From: Rariglobus sp.
Lineage (GTDB): Bacteria; Verrucomicrobiota; Verrucomicrobiia; Opitutales; Opitutaceae
Reading direction: 5' to 3'
Assembly: GCA_029266495.1 (NCBI GenBank)
Contig: JAQSWS010000062.1
Location: 1 to 40,933 of the forward strand
Length of the DNA: 40,933 nucleotides
Part shown: in pieces, positions 32,742-40,798 of the stretch
Position numbering within the stretch: position 1 is the stretch's first letter
How the letters are laid out: every line of letters begins with the position of its first letter
Notes under the pieces: generated by a model
What the model saw: only the letters and a program-made list of their open reading frames with translations
Told to the model about the DNA's origin: nothing
Database searches by the model: none
Position numbers and translations under genes: made by a program

Positions 32742-33300
32742 CGGCATTTCCCTTAACCCAGAGTTTTTCCCTGGCAAGCACGTCGAGGAGGAAGGGCTTG
32801 TCGTTTCGATCACGAACAAAGTCGCTGGCGGTCATGGTTACGGGGTTGATTTCGCGCCCCAACCACTCGGCGGCCTTGCGGAGACGCGGGGCGAGCGTGC
32901 GGAGCCCGACATCGCCGATCACCAGGAAGTCCACATCGCTTCCCGCCTTGCCGGTTCCAGAGGCGAGCGAGCCGAAGACAAACGCCAACTCGACTCCGTC
33001 GATATCTTGCAATGCCTCCGCCAGCACCTCGCGCAAGCCGGCGGTCTTGAGCACGAGCTGATGCAGATCCGGGAAAAGCGGGTGCGTGGTGTTGGCTTTG
33101 AAATAGCGCCGGTTACCGTCGCGTCGGCTCAGAAGGAGATCTGCGGCGCACAGCTTCTCCACCTCGCTTTGAAGGGTTCCGAGGGTGAGGCCACTTTGCC
33201 GAGTGAGTTCGCGAAGGTGCAGCTCGCGGCTCTCGTCGGCGAACAAAAGCCTCAGCACCTCGGCCCGGACTTGGGGAAAGAGAACGTTAAGCAAGCTCAT
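32719..33300 (-). CDS. winged-helix plus MNT nucleotidyltransferase protein, putative antitoxin
   Basis: 193 residues from ATG 33300. An N-terminal winged helix (about 1-72: RAEVLRLLFADESRELHLRELTRQSGLTLGTLQSEVEKL, then RRYFKAN as the wing) is fused to a minimal nucleotidyltransferase: FVFGSLASGTGKAGSDVDFLVI, with Gly110-Ser111 and the metal Asp122 and Asp124. MntA-type antitoxins AMPylate their HEPN toxin. The fused DNA-binding part probably represses its own promoter, which has palindromes directly upstream. An ATG at 33318 lies inside that operator and is less likely. Confidence 0.85.
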   Translation of the reverse strand: MSLLNVLFPQVRAEVLRLLFADESRELHLRELTRQSGLTLGTLQSEVEKLCAADLLLSRRDGNRRYFKANTTHPLFPDLHQLVLKTAGLREVLAEALQDIDGVELAFVFGSLASGTGKAGSDVDFLVIGDVGLRTLAPRLRKAAEWLGREINPVTMTASDFVRDRNDKPFLLDVLAREKLWVKGNADELARLG

Positions 33301-33302
33301 AT

Positions 33303-33330
33303 CGTATGTTTTAAGCATACGTTCGTATGC
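33303..33330 (-). promoter_or_regulatory. palindromic operator before the MNT/HEPN genes
   Basis: Three half-sites alternate in orientation: CGTATG (33303-33308), GCATACG (33315-33321) and CGTATGC (33324-33330). The last two form a perfect GCATACG-TT-CGTATGC palindrome. It ends 3 bases before the MNT start and lies in an AT-rich spacer after vsr, so it is the likely site of autorepression. Confidence 0.65.
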
Positions 33331-33357
33331 TTTAACCAGTCAATGTGGAATTCCAGA

Positions 33358-33774
33358 TCAGACTAACAGCCCCGCTCTCCGCAGCCGGGCGAGCAGACGA
33401 CGCTCATACTTCCGCGTCAGCTCATGCTCCCAGATGCGCAGCACATGCCAGCCCCGAGCGAGGAGAGTGCGGGTGACGAGCCGGTCGCGAGCGAGGTTGC
33501 GAGCAATCTTGGTCCGCCAGAACTCAGCGTTTTGCTTGGGCTGCGTGGCGTGGATCGGACAGCCGTGCCAGAAACAGCCGTCCACGAAGACGGCGAGTTT
33601 GAGCTTGGGGAAAACGAAGTCGGGTTTGCCGAAGACCGGGGCTTTCCGCCGCCAGCCAGTTACACCGTGTAACCGGAAAACCGCCATCAGCTTCAGCTCC
33701 GTGTCCTTATTACCGGAGCCGCGGATGCGGGACATGAGCGCGGAGCGTTCAACTACCGTGAGAATATCAGACAT
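33358..33774 (-). CDS. vsr: very short patch repair endonuclease Vsr
   Basis: 138 residues, full length. Nicks 5' of the T in T:G mismatches produced when methylated cytosine in a Dcm-type site deaminates. MSRIRGSGNKDTELKLMAVFRLHG at the start, FGKPDFVFPKLKLAVFVDGCFWHGCP with catalytic-type Asp52 and His70, the zinc-site residues around WHGCP, and NLARDRLVTRTLLARGWHVLRIWEHEL. It follows the restriction gene by 95 bases on the same strand and completes the module. A shorter N-terminus (33774) is preferred to the upstream ATG at 33834. Confidence 0.95.
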   Translation of the reverse strand: MSDILTVVERSALMSRIRGSGNKDTELKLMAVFRLHGVTGWRRKAPVFGKPDFVFPKLKLAVFVDGCFWHGCPIHATQPKQNAEFWRTKIARNLARDRLVTRTLLARGWHVLRIWEHELTRKYERRLLARLRRAGLLV

Positions 33775-33869
33775 GGATTGGCCTTTTGCCGCAGAAGAGC
33801 CCCGCGAACTTGTTGAAAACCTCACCTTACGCAAGTTGAGGGAGGGCTAAGATCACCCATTCGATGACT

Positions 33870-35222
33870 TTAGCTAAAACATTTTTGCCTGCTTATGACC
33901 ATTTTTATAAAATCCCCGAATGTTATTACAGGCAAGTTTTCGGCCATAGGTAGAGAATGATGTCGATTTTTCGGTATAACCAAAGTGAGATTAAGCTCAC
34001 GCATTCTTGTAAACTGATTCTTTGGGAGAGCGCCACTGAGCGTTATCAGATGTTTTTTGGGGATTCGTGGGGCCTCTGCTAAAGCTTGTTGCCATCTCTC
34101 TTTGCATGTCGTTTTCGCGGCGAGCATAGTAAGAACCAGTCCTTTTGGGATGGGCTGGGTATTATATGACTTAACGCTCGGCATGATGAAGTCAGGAATG
34201 TCGCCTGTGCTTAATTTTGGACGTTGAGAGAACATTACTTTGTTAGCTTCAAGGACGCTTGCGATTTGATATTCAAATGTGCTTCCCGCTCGTGATTTGC
34301 CTGCTTGAGCGAACGACATGAAACACTTTCTGAGATTCTCAATTGAATCAAAATCGACTGTTTTTTGATCTTTGATGCACGAGGCGAGAATTGTGGATAT
34401 CTGTTCCTTTAGAAGATGGCGATCAACTGCCCTGTATAGCATGTCTGTTTGGTCCCACCACTCGCTAATTGTGTAGTCCGGGTCTTCTATTGGTCTAAAG
34501 TTTTCCACTAATCGTTTTGAGAATTCCGAAATTCTACTCGGTGAAGGAAGCCGGTTGGGCTGTTTTTTTAACAGTTCTTCGACCAATTCTTGATTCGTGA
34601 TGTTTAAATCGATGCCCAAGTTCTCTACTAATTCTCTGCCGACGTAGTCTACGTCAGAAGAGGGAAGATCGGGTTCGTGTATTATTTGGGTTTTGGTGTC
34701 ATTTTTAACTCCGAGCAGGCGGATTATTTCTGATTCTTCCGGAGATCCGGCAGCTGCTACAACTACTGATACCAATGCTTCCGGATTCACTGATGAATCC
34801 TTTTTTGAAACGATGGGTGTTTTGAGCGCTTGTTCTGAAAATAGAAATACTATCAGGTCTCCTTTTTGAGCTAATCCTTCTTTGCCCACCACTAGGTTGT
34901 CTTTATAGTAGAGACGCCACTCGGTTCGGTCGGGATCGCGATGCGACTTATACCAAGACAGTTCGGAATCACTAGATACGGGAGTCTCTGATTTTCCATC
35001 AAAATAGACATATCGAGCAGCATAACGTTTTGCTTGCCCGAACGGCGGACGCCCTAGCGATTCTTTCAATACAGTAGTTCCGTTGAATTCGTGGCTGTTT
35101 GAAGCGTTCGGGTTAACTTCTGAATTCATAACCCTTTTGGAGGCAACCAACGAAAAGTAATCACGGAGCTTGCCCGCTGTCATTCTCCTGCCTTCCTGTG
35201 AACTCGTTTTGTTTTTAGGCAT
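33870..35222 (-). CDS. EcoRII-type restriction endonuclease
   Basis: 450 residues. The C-terminal third matches the EcoRII catalytic domain: [31 protein letters not shown] (PD at about 343), [21 protein letters not shown] (Lys370) and [19 protein letters not shown]. This is a PD-(D/E)xK-type core. The N-terminal part (about 15-200, [20 protein letters not shown]) corresponds to the EcoRII effector-DNA-binding domain. EcoRII cleaves CCWGG as a type IIE enzyme, and I infer the same site. Codon use is much AT-richer than the flanking genes. The ATG at 35222 overlaps the methylase stop by 8 bases. Confidence 0.88.
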   Translation of the reverse strand: MPKNKTSSQEGRRMTAGKLRDYFSLVASKRVMNSEVNPNASNSHEFNGTTVLKESLGRPPFGQAKRYAARYVYFDGKSETPVSSDSELSWYKSHRDPDRTEWRLYYKDNLVVGKEGLAQKGDLIVFLFSEQALKTPIVSKKDSSVNPEALVSVVVAAAGSPEESEIIRLLGVKNDTKTQIIHEPDLPSSDVDYVGRELVENLGIDLNITNQELVEELLKKQPNRLPSPSRISEFSKRLVENFRPIEDPDYTISEWWDQTDMLYRAVDRHLLKEQISTILASCIKDQKTVDFDSIENLRKCFMSFAQAGKSRAGSTFEYQIASVLEANKVMFSQRPKLSTGDIPDFIMPSVKSYNTQPIPKGLVLTMLAAKTTCKERWQQALAEAPRIPKKHLITLSGALPKNQFTRMRELNLTLVIPKNRHHSLPMAENLPVITFGDFIKMVISRQKCFS

Positions 35223-36330
35223 GAGGAAATGTGGGGGGGGTGTTTTTTTTATTTTTCCTTTTTGGTGCGGGAAAGCATGTGGGGTCTTCTGCGAGAGTTA
35301 GCTCAGGTGTATGACCTATCGGGCACTTCAAGGTCGATAGGACTGCGGTCGCAATTTTTTGCACCACCGGCACAACAACAGAGTTGCCAAACTGCCTGTA
35401 TGCTTGGGTGTCGGATACGTTGATTTTAAATGTATCTGGATATCCCATTAGACGCGCACACTCTCGAGGCGTGAGGCGCCGAGGATTCTTACGTGGACCT
35501 TGGGATACTAAAATTTCGGAACCATCCTTATGGTAACGTGCGCTAAGGGTGCGAGTCGTGCTATCGCCCGTAACCATACCGAATCCGAAGCCGTTGCCCG
35601 CATCTTGGTGTTTTTTAGCATAGGCTTGTAGATAAGCCCAAAGATTGTCGGTTAGGGTGTATTTACTTGGCACATCGCGCTCTAGAATGGAGGCCAGCTT
35701 GGGTTCTGTCTTGGGAAACTCAGGGAACTCAAAATATCGGGGCTCACGAAAACCTACCAAGAAGATGCGTTCGCGATGCTGAGGCACCACGTTACGGGCA
35801 TCGATGATCTTGGTGTGGACTTGGTATCCGAGAGCGCGAGTGAGCGTGTCATAGATGACCTGAAACGTGCGGCCCTTATCGTGGCTTTTGAGATTTTTGA
35901 CGTTCTCCAGCACGAAGGCGGCCGGCTTGTGATAGTCGATGATGTCAGCGATGGAGAAAAATAGGTTTCCTTGCTTCTCGTCATCGAAGCCATGCTTGCG
36001 ACCAAGGCTGTTTTTCTTGGATACACCAGCGAGGCTGAAGGGCTGGCAGGGGAAGCCGCCGCAGAGGATGTCGTGCGCTGGAATATCGGCGACCGCAACG
36101 GTGTGGATGTCCCCGTGTGGGGTCTCGCCAAAGTTGGCGGCGTAGGTGAGGCGCGAGTATTTGTCCCAGTCGCTGGAAAACACGCAGCGTGCACCGATGT
36201 TTTCAAATGCGATTCGAAAGCCTCCGATGCCGCAGAAGAGATCGATGAATCTGAGTGGTGTTGGTGTGCCGTATGGGGCTTGACCTTCGGCTACGGCCCG
36301 CGGCGTTTTAGGACGTGAACGTTTGGTCAT
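35215..36330 (-). CDS. DNA (cytosine-5) methyltransferase, Dcm/M.EcoRII type
   Basis: 371 residues from ATG 36330. C5-methylase motifs in order: [13 protein letters not shown] (about 28-39), [14 protein letters not shown] with catalytic Cys95, [11 protein letters not shown] (Glu142), [16 protein letters not shown] (184-195), a variable target-recognition region, [20 protein letters not shown] and [14 protein letters not shown]. It protects the site cut by the adjacent EcoRII-type enzyme, presumably CCWGG. The start overlaps the controller stop (ATGA); an ATG at 36348 is possible but less likely. Confidence 0.95.
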   Translation of the reverse strand: MTKRSRPKTPRAVAEGQAPYGTPTPLRFIDLFCGIGGFRIAFENIGARCVFSSDWDKYSRLTYAANFGETPHGDIHTVAVADIPAHDILCGGFPCQPFSLAGVSKKNSLGRKHGFDDEKQGNLFFSIADIIDYHKPAAFVLENVKNLKSHDKGRTFQVIYDTLTRALGYQVHTKIIDARNVVPQHRERIFLVGFREPRYFEFPEFPKTEPKLASILERDVPSKYTLTDNLWAYLQAYAKKHQDAGNGFGFGMVTGDSTTRTLSARYHKDGSEILVSQGPRKNPRRLTPRECARLMGYPDTFKINVSDTQAYRQFGNSVVVPVVQKIATAVLSTLKCPIGHTPELTLAEDPTCFPAPKRKNKKNTPPTFPHA

Positions 36331-36557
36331 CGTTCGATCCCCTCGCACAGAGCTGAGACGCTGGTTTTCAGCGCCTTCGAGAGCTTGTTGATCGTGATGA
36401 TCGTTGGATTGCGTGCTCCGCGCTCGATCCCGCTGATGAAGGTCTGATCAAGGTCGGCCTTTTCGGCCAATTGCTCTTGCGTCCACTCCCGCTCCTCGCG
36501 GCGTTTTCTTACGTTCTCTCCAAACCGGATTAGCTCCGGCGCTTTGGCTTTAGGCAT
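36327..36557 (-). CDS. Xre-family controller (C) protein of the restriction-modification system
   Basis: 76 residues, the usual size of R-M controller proteins. One helix-turn-helix: [55 protein letters not shown] proteins bind C-boxes upstream of their own gene, activating then repressing, so that methylase appears before nuclease. Matching C-boxes lie 23 bases upstream. First gene of the C-M-R-V series, with overlapping stop and start to the methylase. Confidence 0.9.
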   Translation of the reverse strand: MPKAKAPELIRFGENVRKRREEREWTQEQLAEKADLDQTFISGIERGARNPTIITINKLSKALKTSVSALCEGIER

Positions 36558-36563
36558 CCGGTC

Positions 36564-36569
36564 ATATTA
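36564..36569 (-). promoter_or_regulatory. -10 element giving a probably leaderless controller mRNA
   Basis: TAATAT on the minus strand lies 6 bases before the controller ATG (36557). Transcription would then begin at or next to the ATG. Leaderless transcripts are known for several C genes. Confidence 0.5.
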
Positions 36570-36579
36570 CCGGCTTTAT

Positions 36580-36606
36580 GACTTAAAAGTTAATGGACGA
36601 TGAGTC
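36580..36606 (-). promoter_or_regulatory. paired C-box operators
   Basis: Two dyads of the C-box form GACT-N3-AGTC: GACT-TAA-AAGT (36580-36590) and GACG-ATG-AGTC (36596-36606), 5 bases apart. The outer halves also form a perfect 8-bp inverted repeat, TTATGACT/AGTCATAA (36576-36610). The two-dyad layout just upstream of the -10 matches known controller operators. Confidence 0.7.
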
Positions 36607-36756
36607 ATAAATGGGTCGCAGGTGATGTGCCGTTGATTGCAGGCGAGAACGAAACGACTCGGTCGTTCGACTTCGGGCGGGACATCGTGCAGTTACCGGA
36701 GCCTTGAGACAGAGGAGGTTGACGGTGCCACAGTGGCTCGGCTTGCGAGGATCAGA

Positions 36757-36780
36757 ATCGCGAGCGAGCTCGCTCCCACA
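36757..36780 (-). repeat. REP-like hairpin with a Pseudomonas-type sequence
   Basis: On the minus strand it reads GTGGGAGCGAGCTCGCTCGC, the same form as the well-known Pseudomonas REP (GGGAGCGAGCTTGCTCGCGA). The core GAGCGAGCTCGCTC is fully palindromic. It lies 19 bases from the phosphotransferase stop, between that gene and the R-M island. The other bases of 36611-36798 show nothing further. Confidence 0.6.
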
Positions 36781-36798
36781 TGATCGTTCTTCGGCACA

Positions 36799-37800
36799 TC
36801 ACACCTCCGTCAGCAAGCGGCGCAGATCGTCGGTGCCCGTGGTGAGGTGGTGGCGTGGGGTGGCGGTGTCCATGTCAGGATAGCGGGTGCTTTCCAGGAG
36901 GCACTGGATGGCGATGGTGCCGTGGTAGACGGTGGCTCGGAATTGCGTGGCGGGGTCGGTCGGGCGGGGACCATAGGCTTCCCAGAAGACCGGGGGGAAA
37001 TCACAGCCGTGAAAAACCCATTCGTTCAGCGGGTCGCCAAAGCCGCCGCGTTCGTGGTCGAGCAGCGCCACGATGCGCGGATTGCTGTTGGGAGAATCGC
37101 GACGGATGAGGACGTTTTTAGGCCAAGGATCGCCGTGGAGGACGCGGGGTGTGGTGATTTCATCCAGGGCGGACGCCCCGCATTCGGCTTGGGCGAACCA
37201 AGCGCGGGCTTCTGCGTCGGGCAGGCCGAGCCGTGTCAGGTCATTCAACAGGCCTCGGATGCCACCCAAAATAAAATCACTCCAGCGGGCATGCGGCGGC
37301 TCGGGGTGAGGCCAGCCGAAGTGAGGCGCGGGAGTGGCGTGCACGCGGCGGAGCAGGGCGGCAAGTTCGCGCCAGAGCGCGTCGTTTTCGGCGGGCGTGA
37401 GGGTCGACATGACTGCGTCCCAGTTTTCTCCCTCGATAAACTCGCTCAGCACGGCGTCGCGCGGACAAATCTCGCCGGTGAAATCCGTGCCGGCGATACG
37501 GGGTAGCAGCGGTGCCACGGCGGCGAGCCAGGGTGTGAGTGCATGCTCACGTCGGAGCAAGTGACGCTCGACGTGGAAGAGCAATGGGTGCGTGTGTGGC
37601 GGCGATACGCGGAGCACCGAGCGGTGTTCGTCGGCGGCGGTCAGGAGGAAGGCGTTGTTGAAGGCGCCGCCACCGATTTCGCGGGCCTCGATGATAGCGA
37701 TGTCAGAGCCGAGCAGACGGGCGGCCAGAGCGGTGACTTCCGCGGCGGTGGGCGGCTGTTGGAAATCGGTCGCGAGACGCGGGAGGGGAAGGTAGCGCAT
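36799..37800 (-). CDS. aminoglycoside phosphotransferase-fold (APH family) kinase
   Basis: 333 residues. IGGGAFNNAFLL at about 42-53 is the nucleotide loop, VLRVS carries no clear Lys, LHGDPWPKNVLI (HGD 222-224) is the catalytic loop and ALLDHERGGFGDPLNEW (LDHE 247-250) the metal-binding DFG-equivalent. The family includes antibiotic, choline and homoserine kinases as well as fructosamine-3-kinases; the substrate cannot be told, and resistance should not be assumed. Confidence 0.88.
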   Translation of the reverse strand: MRYLPLPRLATDFQQPPTAAEVTALAARLLGSDIAIIEAREIGGGAFNNAFLLTAADEHRSVLRVSPPHTHPLLFHVERHLLRREHALTPWLAAVAPLLPRIAGTDFTGEICPRDAVLSEFIEGENWDAVMSTLTPAENDALWRELAALLRRVHATPAPHFGWPHPEPPHARWSDFILGGIRGLLNDLTRLGLPDAEARAWFAQAECGASALDEITTPRVLHGDPWPKNVLIRRDSPNSNPRIVALLDHERGGFGDPLNEWVFHGCDFPPVFWEAYGPRPTDPATQFRATVYHGTIAIQCLLESTRYPDMDTATPRHHLTTGTDDLRRLLTEV

Positions 37801-37815
37801 GGGTGGCGGTGGCTG

Positions 37816-37850
37816 CTAGAGTCTGGAGCTGAGAGGCTAGAGTCCAGAGA
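37816..37850. repeat. heptad array CTAGAGT type before the phosphotransferase
   Basis: Units CTAGAGT, CTGGAGC, TGAGAGG, CTAGAGT and CCAGAGA in strict period 7, starting 15 bases upstream of the phosphotransferase ATG. In the gene's direction it reads as pyrimidine-rich ACTCTAG units. The remaining bases to 38069 show no gene I can support. Confidence 0.65.
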
Positions 37851-38069
37851 TGGAATCCTGCACTGAATATGAGAAGACGTGGAAACGATGGATTCTTGAG
37901 TTTGTGTCCGAGCGTTGCACGTTTTCGCAGGGGGAGCGGGTGCTTTCGAGGATGCAGCGTATGGCGATGGTGGCCCGGTGGAGGTTGGCGTGGGTTGGAG
38001 AAGCGGGATCGGTCGGACGATTAAGCGAGAGATGGTTTGTGCCGATAGCAGGGGCAGCCCCACCCCTCC

Positions 38070-38309
38070 ATGAAAGCTATAGACCCCATCGTGTTTCTCG
38101 AACTCGGCTCCATTCAAAAAATCATCGACGACGAGACCTGGCTCGAAGGCGAACGGCGCGGGCATGCGGTCGATCCCCTCGATCCCGTGGTCGTTGCTTC
38201 GGTGTGCGCAATCGTTCTGCGCATCGGGGCCGAGTTGCGCGCCTCCTTCCTGTCAGCCCGCAAAACGCGCGCGTCTTCGCAGAACGAGGACAACGCGATG
38301 GCGGCGTAA
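38070..38309 (+). CDS. small hypothetical protein
   Basis: 79 residues: MKAIDPIVFLELGSIQKIIDDETWLEGERRG, then VDPLDPVVVASVCAIVLRIGAELR. Helical and acidic at the start, with an ETWLEGERRG stretch and the VDPxDPVV pattern that look like a conserved family; I do not know its function. Codon use and composition are like neighbouring genes. No partner gene is evident. Confidence 0.6.
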   Translation: MKAIDPIVFLELGSIQKIIDDETWLEGERRGHAVDPLDPVVVASVCAIVLRIGAELRASFLSARKTRASSQNEDNAMAA

Positions 38310-38398
38310 CGGGCGCGACTCGTCTTCCGGTTGGGTTATCGCGTCTGCCCGGCGAGGAGGGCGTCGAGATCCAGAGGCCGGGGCATTGGGGGCGGAAA

Positions 38399-38431
38399 GT
38401 AGCGGGTAGCGAGTAGTGGGTAGCGGGTAGA
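38399..38431. repeat. heptad array GTAGCGG type
   Basis: GTAGCGG, GTAGCGA, GTAGTGG, GTAGCGG and GTAG run in perfect period 7. It is the reverse complement family of CTACTCG and lies after the small gene ending at 38309. Confidence 0.85.
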
Positions 38432-38466
38432 TCAGGGAGGTAAAACCGGCGGCGTGGAGTGAAGCG

Positions 38467-38497
38467 GAGGGCTGAGGACGGAGGACAGCGGACGGAG
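38467..38497. repeat. heptad array GGACGGA type upstream of yceH
   Basis: GGCTGAG, GACGGAG, GACAGCG and GACGGAG units, the same family as at 2227-2281 and 10981-11024. Two families thus sit side by side in this 266-base gap (38310-38575), which has no other feature. Confidence 0.65.
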
Positions 38498-38575
38498 CCC
38501 TGAGGATGGGTGAACGAGGAGAAACGAGCGCAGGTGCTTCCTTGCGCTGCGCCGGACGGTGGATTTCGTGATGGT

Positions 38576-39256
38576 ATGGCTTCCGTTGCCCCAGGTCCGA
38601 TGCCCGGCGTTGCCCCGCTTTCTCCGCTGGCTGCGCGGGTGTTGGGCTGCCTGATCGAAAAGGAGCTCGCCACGCCCGACATCTACCCGCTCACGCTGAA
38701 CGCGCTGGTCAATGCGTGTAACCAAAAGAGTAATCGTGAACCCGTGATGGAGGTGTCGGCCCGCGAGGTGGAGGTGGCGATCGACGAGCTGCGCCAGCAG
38801 CGGCTGGCGGTGGTGTTTGCCGGGGCGGACGCGCGTGTGCCGAAATACCGGCAGAAGATCGACGAGGTGTATCATCCGTTGGATACGGAGGCGCGGGCGG
38901 TGTTGGGTGAGTTGTTGGTGCGGGGGCCGCAGACCGCCGCCGGGTTGCGCGCCAATGCCGAGCGGCTGCATGCGATGCCGGCGGCGGCGGAGTTCGAGGA
39001 CTTGCTCGCGGAGCTGGCCGGGCGGGCGTCCGGCGCGCTGATGCGAAAGCTGCCGCGTCAGCCGGGGCAGAAGGAGGCGCGCTGGGTGCAATTGCTCACG
39101 GGTGAACCGGCGTTGGAAGCGGGGGGTGGCGCGGAACCAGTGACCGTGACGATGACGCTGCCGCCCGAGGTCGAGCGCCGGCTCGCCGCGTTGGAGGCCG
39201 AGGTCGGGCAGTTGCGGGCGGAGCTGACGGAGTTGAGGAAATCGCTGGGGGAGTGA
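38576..39256 (+). CDS. YceH-family (DUF480, UPF0502) protein
   Basis: 226 residues. Two tandem winged-helix domains: LSPLAARVLGCLIEKELATPDIYPLTLNALVNACNQKSNREPVMEV (DUF480 signature) and RAVLGELLVRGPQTAAGLRANAERL, then LPRQPGQKEARWVQLL and a C-terminal coiled coil (VERRLAALEAEVGQLRAELTELRKSL). Function unknown; the DNA-binding fold suggests regulation. An upstream ATG at 38510 adds 22 atypical residues and is not preferred. Confidence 0.92.
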   Translation: MASVAPGPMPGVAPLSPLAARVLGCLIEKELATPDIYPLTLNALVNACNQKSNREPVMEVSAREVEVAIDELRQQRLAVVFAGADARVPKYRQKIDEVYHPLDTEARAVLGELLVRGPQTAAGLRANAERLHAMPAAAEFEDLLAELAGRASGALMRKLPRQPGQKEARWVQLLTGEPALEAGGGAEPVTVTMTLPPEVERRLAALEAEVGQLRAELTELRKSLGE

Positions 39257-39264
39257 GGGCGGAT

Positions 39265-39302
39265 GGTTGAGGGTTGAGCGTTGAGAGCCCGGAGGACGGA
39301 GG
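39265..39302. repeat. heptad arrays after yceH (GTTGAGG and GGACGGA types)
   Basis: GGTTGAG, GGTTGAG, CGTTGAG and AGCCCGG, then GAGGACG and GAGGCGT. Two families abut here, as they do at 38399-38497. Confidence 0.55.
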
Positions 39303-39314
39303 CGTCGCCTGGGC

Positions 39315-39348
39315 AAAAAAAAGCCCCGCGCCGGTGAGGGCGCGGGGC
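39315..39348 (-). terminator. intrinsic terminator of the DUF5684 gene
   Basis: On the minus strand GCCCCGCGCC/GGCGCGGGGC forms a 10-bp stem with a CTCA-type loop and is followed by eight Ts. It is shared with the convergent yceH. The core of 31 bases recurs exactly at 40704-40734. Confidence 0.85.
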
Positions 39349-39374
39349 GGTGTTGCGGGACCTGTTGCCTTGGA

Positions 39375-39728
39375 TCAGGCGGTCTTCGCGCCTTGGTAGG
39401 TCGCGTCACCGAAGCCGAGGATCGGATAAAAAATCACGCCCAAAAAGGCCAGGCCCACGCCGAAGCCGGTGCCTTTGCCGAAGGCTTTCGCAACATCGAT
39501 TGCGACAATGATGGCCATGACGACGTTGACGATGGGGATCAAAAACAAGAGGAGCCACCAGCCTGGCCGGCCGGCAACCTTCAGGAGGACGTAGAGATTG
39601 TAGAACGGAATGATCGCGGCCCAGCCCGGCTGGCCTGCCTTGGTGAAGACTTTCCAGATGGCGGCGATGATGAGGACGGCGAGCGCGAGTTGAAACAAGC
39701 CGACGAGGAGGGGAGCGATTGAAGCCAT
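39375..39728 (-). CDS. DUF5684-type small membrane protein
   Basis: 117 residues. Membrane segments at about 7-25, 47-70 and 88-105. The pattern VFTKAGQPGWAAIIPFYNLYVLLKVAGRPGWWLLLFLIPIVN and AFGKGTGFGVGLAFLGVIFYPILGFGD is characteristic of DUF5684. Function unknown. Start 39728 (MASIAPLL) is chosen; upstream in-frame codons are low-complexity. Confidence 0.85.
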   Translation of the reverse strand: MASIAPLLVGLFQLALAVLIIAAIWKVFTKAGQPGWAAIIPFYNLYVLLKVAGRPGWWLLLFLIPIVNVVMAIIVAIDVAKAFGKGTGFGVGLAFLGVIFYPILGFGDATYQGAKTA

Positions 39729-39781
39729 GGGAGCGAGGTGTTGAACGATGCTTGATTGTTGGATGAACGGTCCTGACGGAA

Positions 39782-40468
39782 TTATTCTTCGCGGCCCACC
39801 TTGGTCCATTTATCGGACGTCATGAGGGACTCGGGGCTGGATTGCTCGATGAGCAACTGATCGTCCGCGTAGATGCGGATCCAGATGCCGCGCATTTCGC
39901 CGCCGGAGTTGTAGCCGAAATAGGTGTCCTTGGTTTTGCAGACCTCGGTGGAGCGGGTGCGAAAGGTCTCGGAGCCGCGGCTGGCGATGGCGTTGATCAC
40001 CTTGGAGCCCGTGATCATCGTGGGGGAGCTGATGTCCGAATACGTGCGGGCAAAGAGATTGTATTCGACGCGCAAATTTTCGACGGGGCGCAGGTGCTGG
40101 TTGGTGAGCTGAATGCTGAAACCCCAGTCCTCGTGCTTGTGGGTGTAAGTGTCATACTTGGTCAGCGTCCGGGAGGAGAATTTGCCGCGGCTCAGGCCCA
40201 CGATGAGTTTTTTGGGGTCGGGGGTGGACTTTTCCTCGGCGGGGGCGGGCTTGGCGGCCCAGTCCTTGATGAATTTCTGGTCGGCTTCGGTGAGCTTCGA
40301 GATCGACAGGGTGAAGAGCTGTCCGTCTTCGCGCCGGATGCGGACGTTGTCGCCTTCAACGGAAAGAAGCTCGGCGGTGATGCTGCGTCCGAATTGATCG
40401 GTGAACGTGCGGGGCTCGGCTTGGAGAACGGCCGCAAACAAGAACGCGAAGGCGAAGAGTCGTTTCAT
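39782..40468 (-). CDS. secreted protein with SHD1-like domain
   Basis: 228 residues. Signal peptide (MKRLFAFAFLFAAVLQA), then an SHD1/SLA1-type beta module at about 18-70: EPRTFTDQFGRSITAELLSVEGDNVRIRREDGQLFTLSISKLTEADQKFI. This module is common in Verrucomicrobiota and Planctomycetota secreted proteins. The remaining 150 residues form a beta-rich domain (WGFSIQLTNQHLRPVENLRVEYNLF) of unknown function. It is 53 bases upstream of the DUF5684 gene on the same strand. Confidence 0.82.
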   Translation of the reverse strand: MKRLFAFAFLFAAVLQAEPRTFTDQFGRSITAELLSVEGDNVRIRREDGQLFTLSISKLTEADQKFIKDWAAKPAPAEEKSTPDPKKLIVGLSRGKFSSRTLTKYDTYTHKHEDWGFSIQLTNQHLRPVENLRVEYNLFARTYSDISSPTMITGSKVINAIASRGSETFRTRSTEVCKTKDTYFGYNSGGEMRGIWIRIYADDQLLIEQSSPESLMTSDKWTKVGREE

Positions 40469-40703
40469 GATGGTTGGGTTGCGCGAGCTGGACTGGAACT
40501 AAATGTCCGCGATCAACTTTGGCGAGACTGCAAATGACAAGACACTGAAAACCGGTGTTTATTAGGCTGGATTTTGGAAGATAGAGTCCCGGGGTTTTGA
40601 GTTCCTGATGGAGTTCGACGACGGGCGAATCTTTTGGGGGCGACCAAGTAGCGAAGGTTTCCAGCCTGCATTTGGGTGCGGAGGAGACGATGATCGGGGA
40701 AAC
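40469..40703. other. intergenic stretch without recognised features
   Basis: Upstream region of the SHD1-protein gene. It is AT-richer around 40520-40590, where a promoter is likely. I see no gene or repeat. Confidence 0.4.
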
Positions 40704-40734
40704 AAAAAGCCCCGCGCCGGTGAGGGCGCGGGGC
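40704..40734 (-). terminator. intrinsic terminator of ppdK, duplicate of the one at 39315
   Basis: Same 31 bases as the core at 39315-39348: GCCCCGCGCC/GGCGCGGGGC stem and a T run (five here) on the minus strand, 65 bases after the ppdK stop. Confidence 0.8.
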
Positions 40735-40741
40735 TTGGGGC

Positions 40742-40797
40742 GGACCGCCTGCAAGCAGGCGGCCTACGTTGGAGTGCGACCGTAAAGCCGCTCTTGG
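40742..40797 (-). repeat. REP-like hairpin pair after ppdK
   Basis: On the minus strand GTAG (40767-40764) precedes a perfect stem CCGCCTGC/GCAGGCGG (40745-40762), and an AGCGGCTTTACGGT unit (40779-40795) resembles the AGCGGCTTTACGCC unit at 2297-2311. The arrangement copies that of 2291-2346. Confidence 0.6.
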
Positions 40798-40798
40798 A

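Noticed and set aside
36799-37800. Aminoglycoside resistance gene
   Set aside because: Only the kinase fold is evident; the family has many metabolic members and the context is not a resistance cassette.
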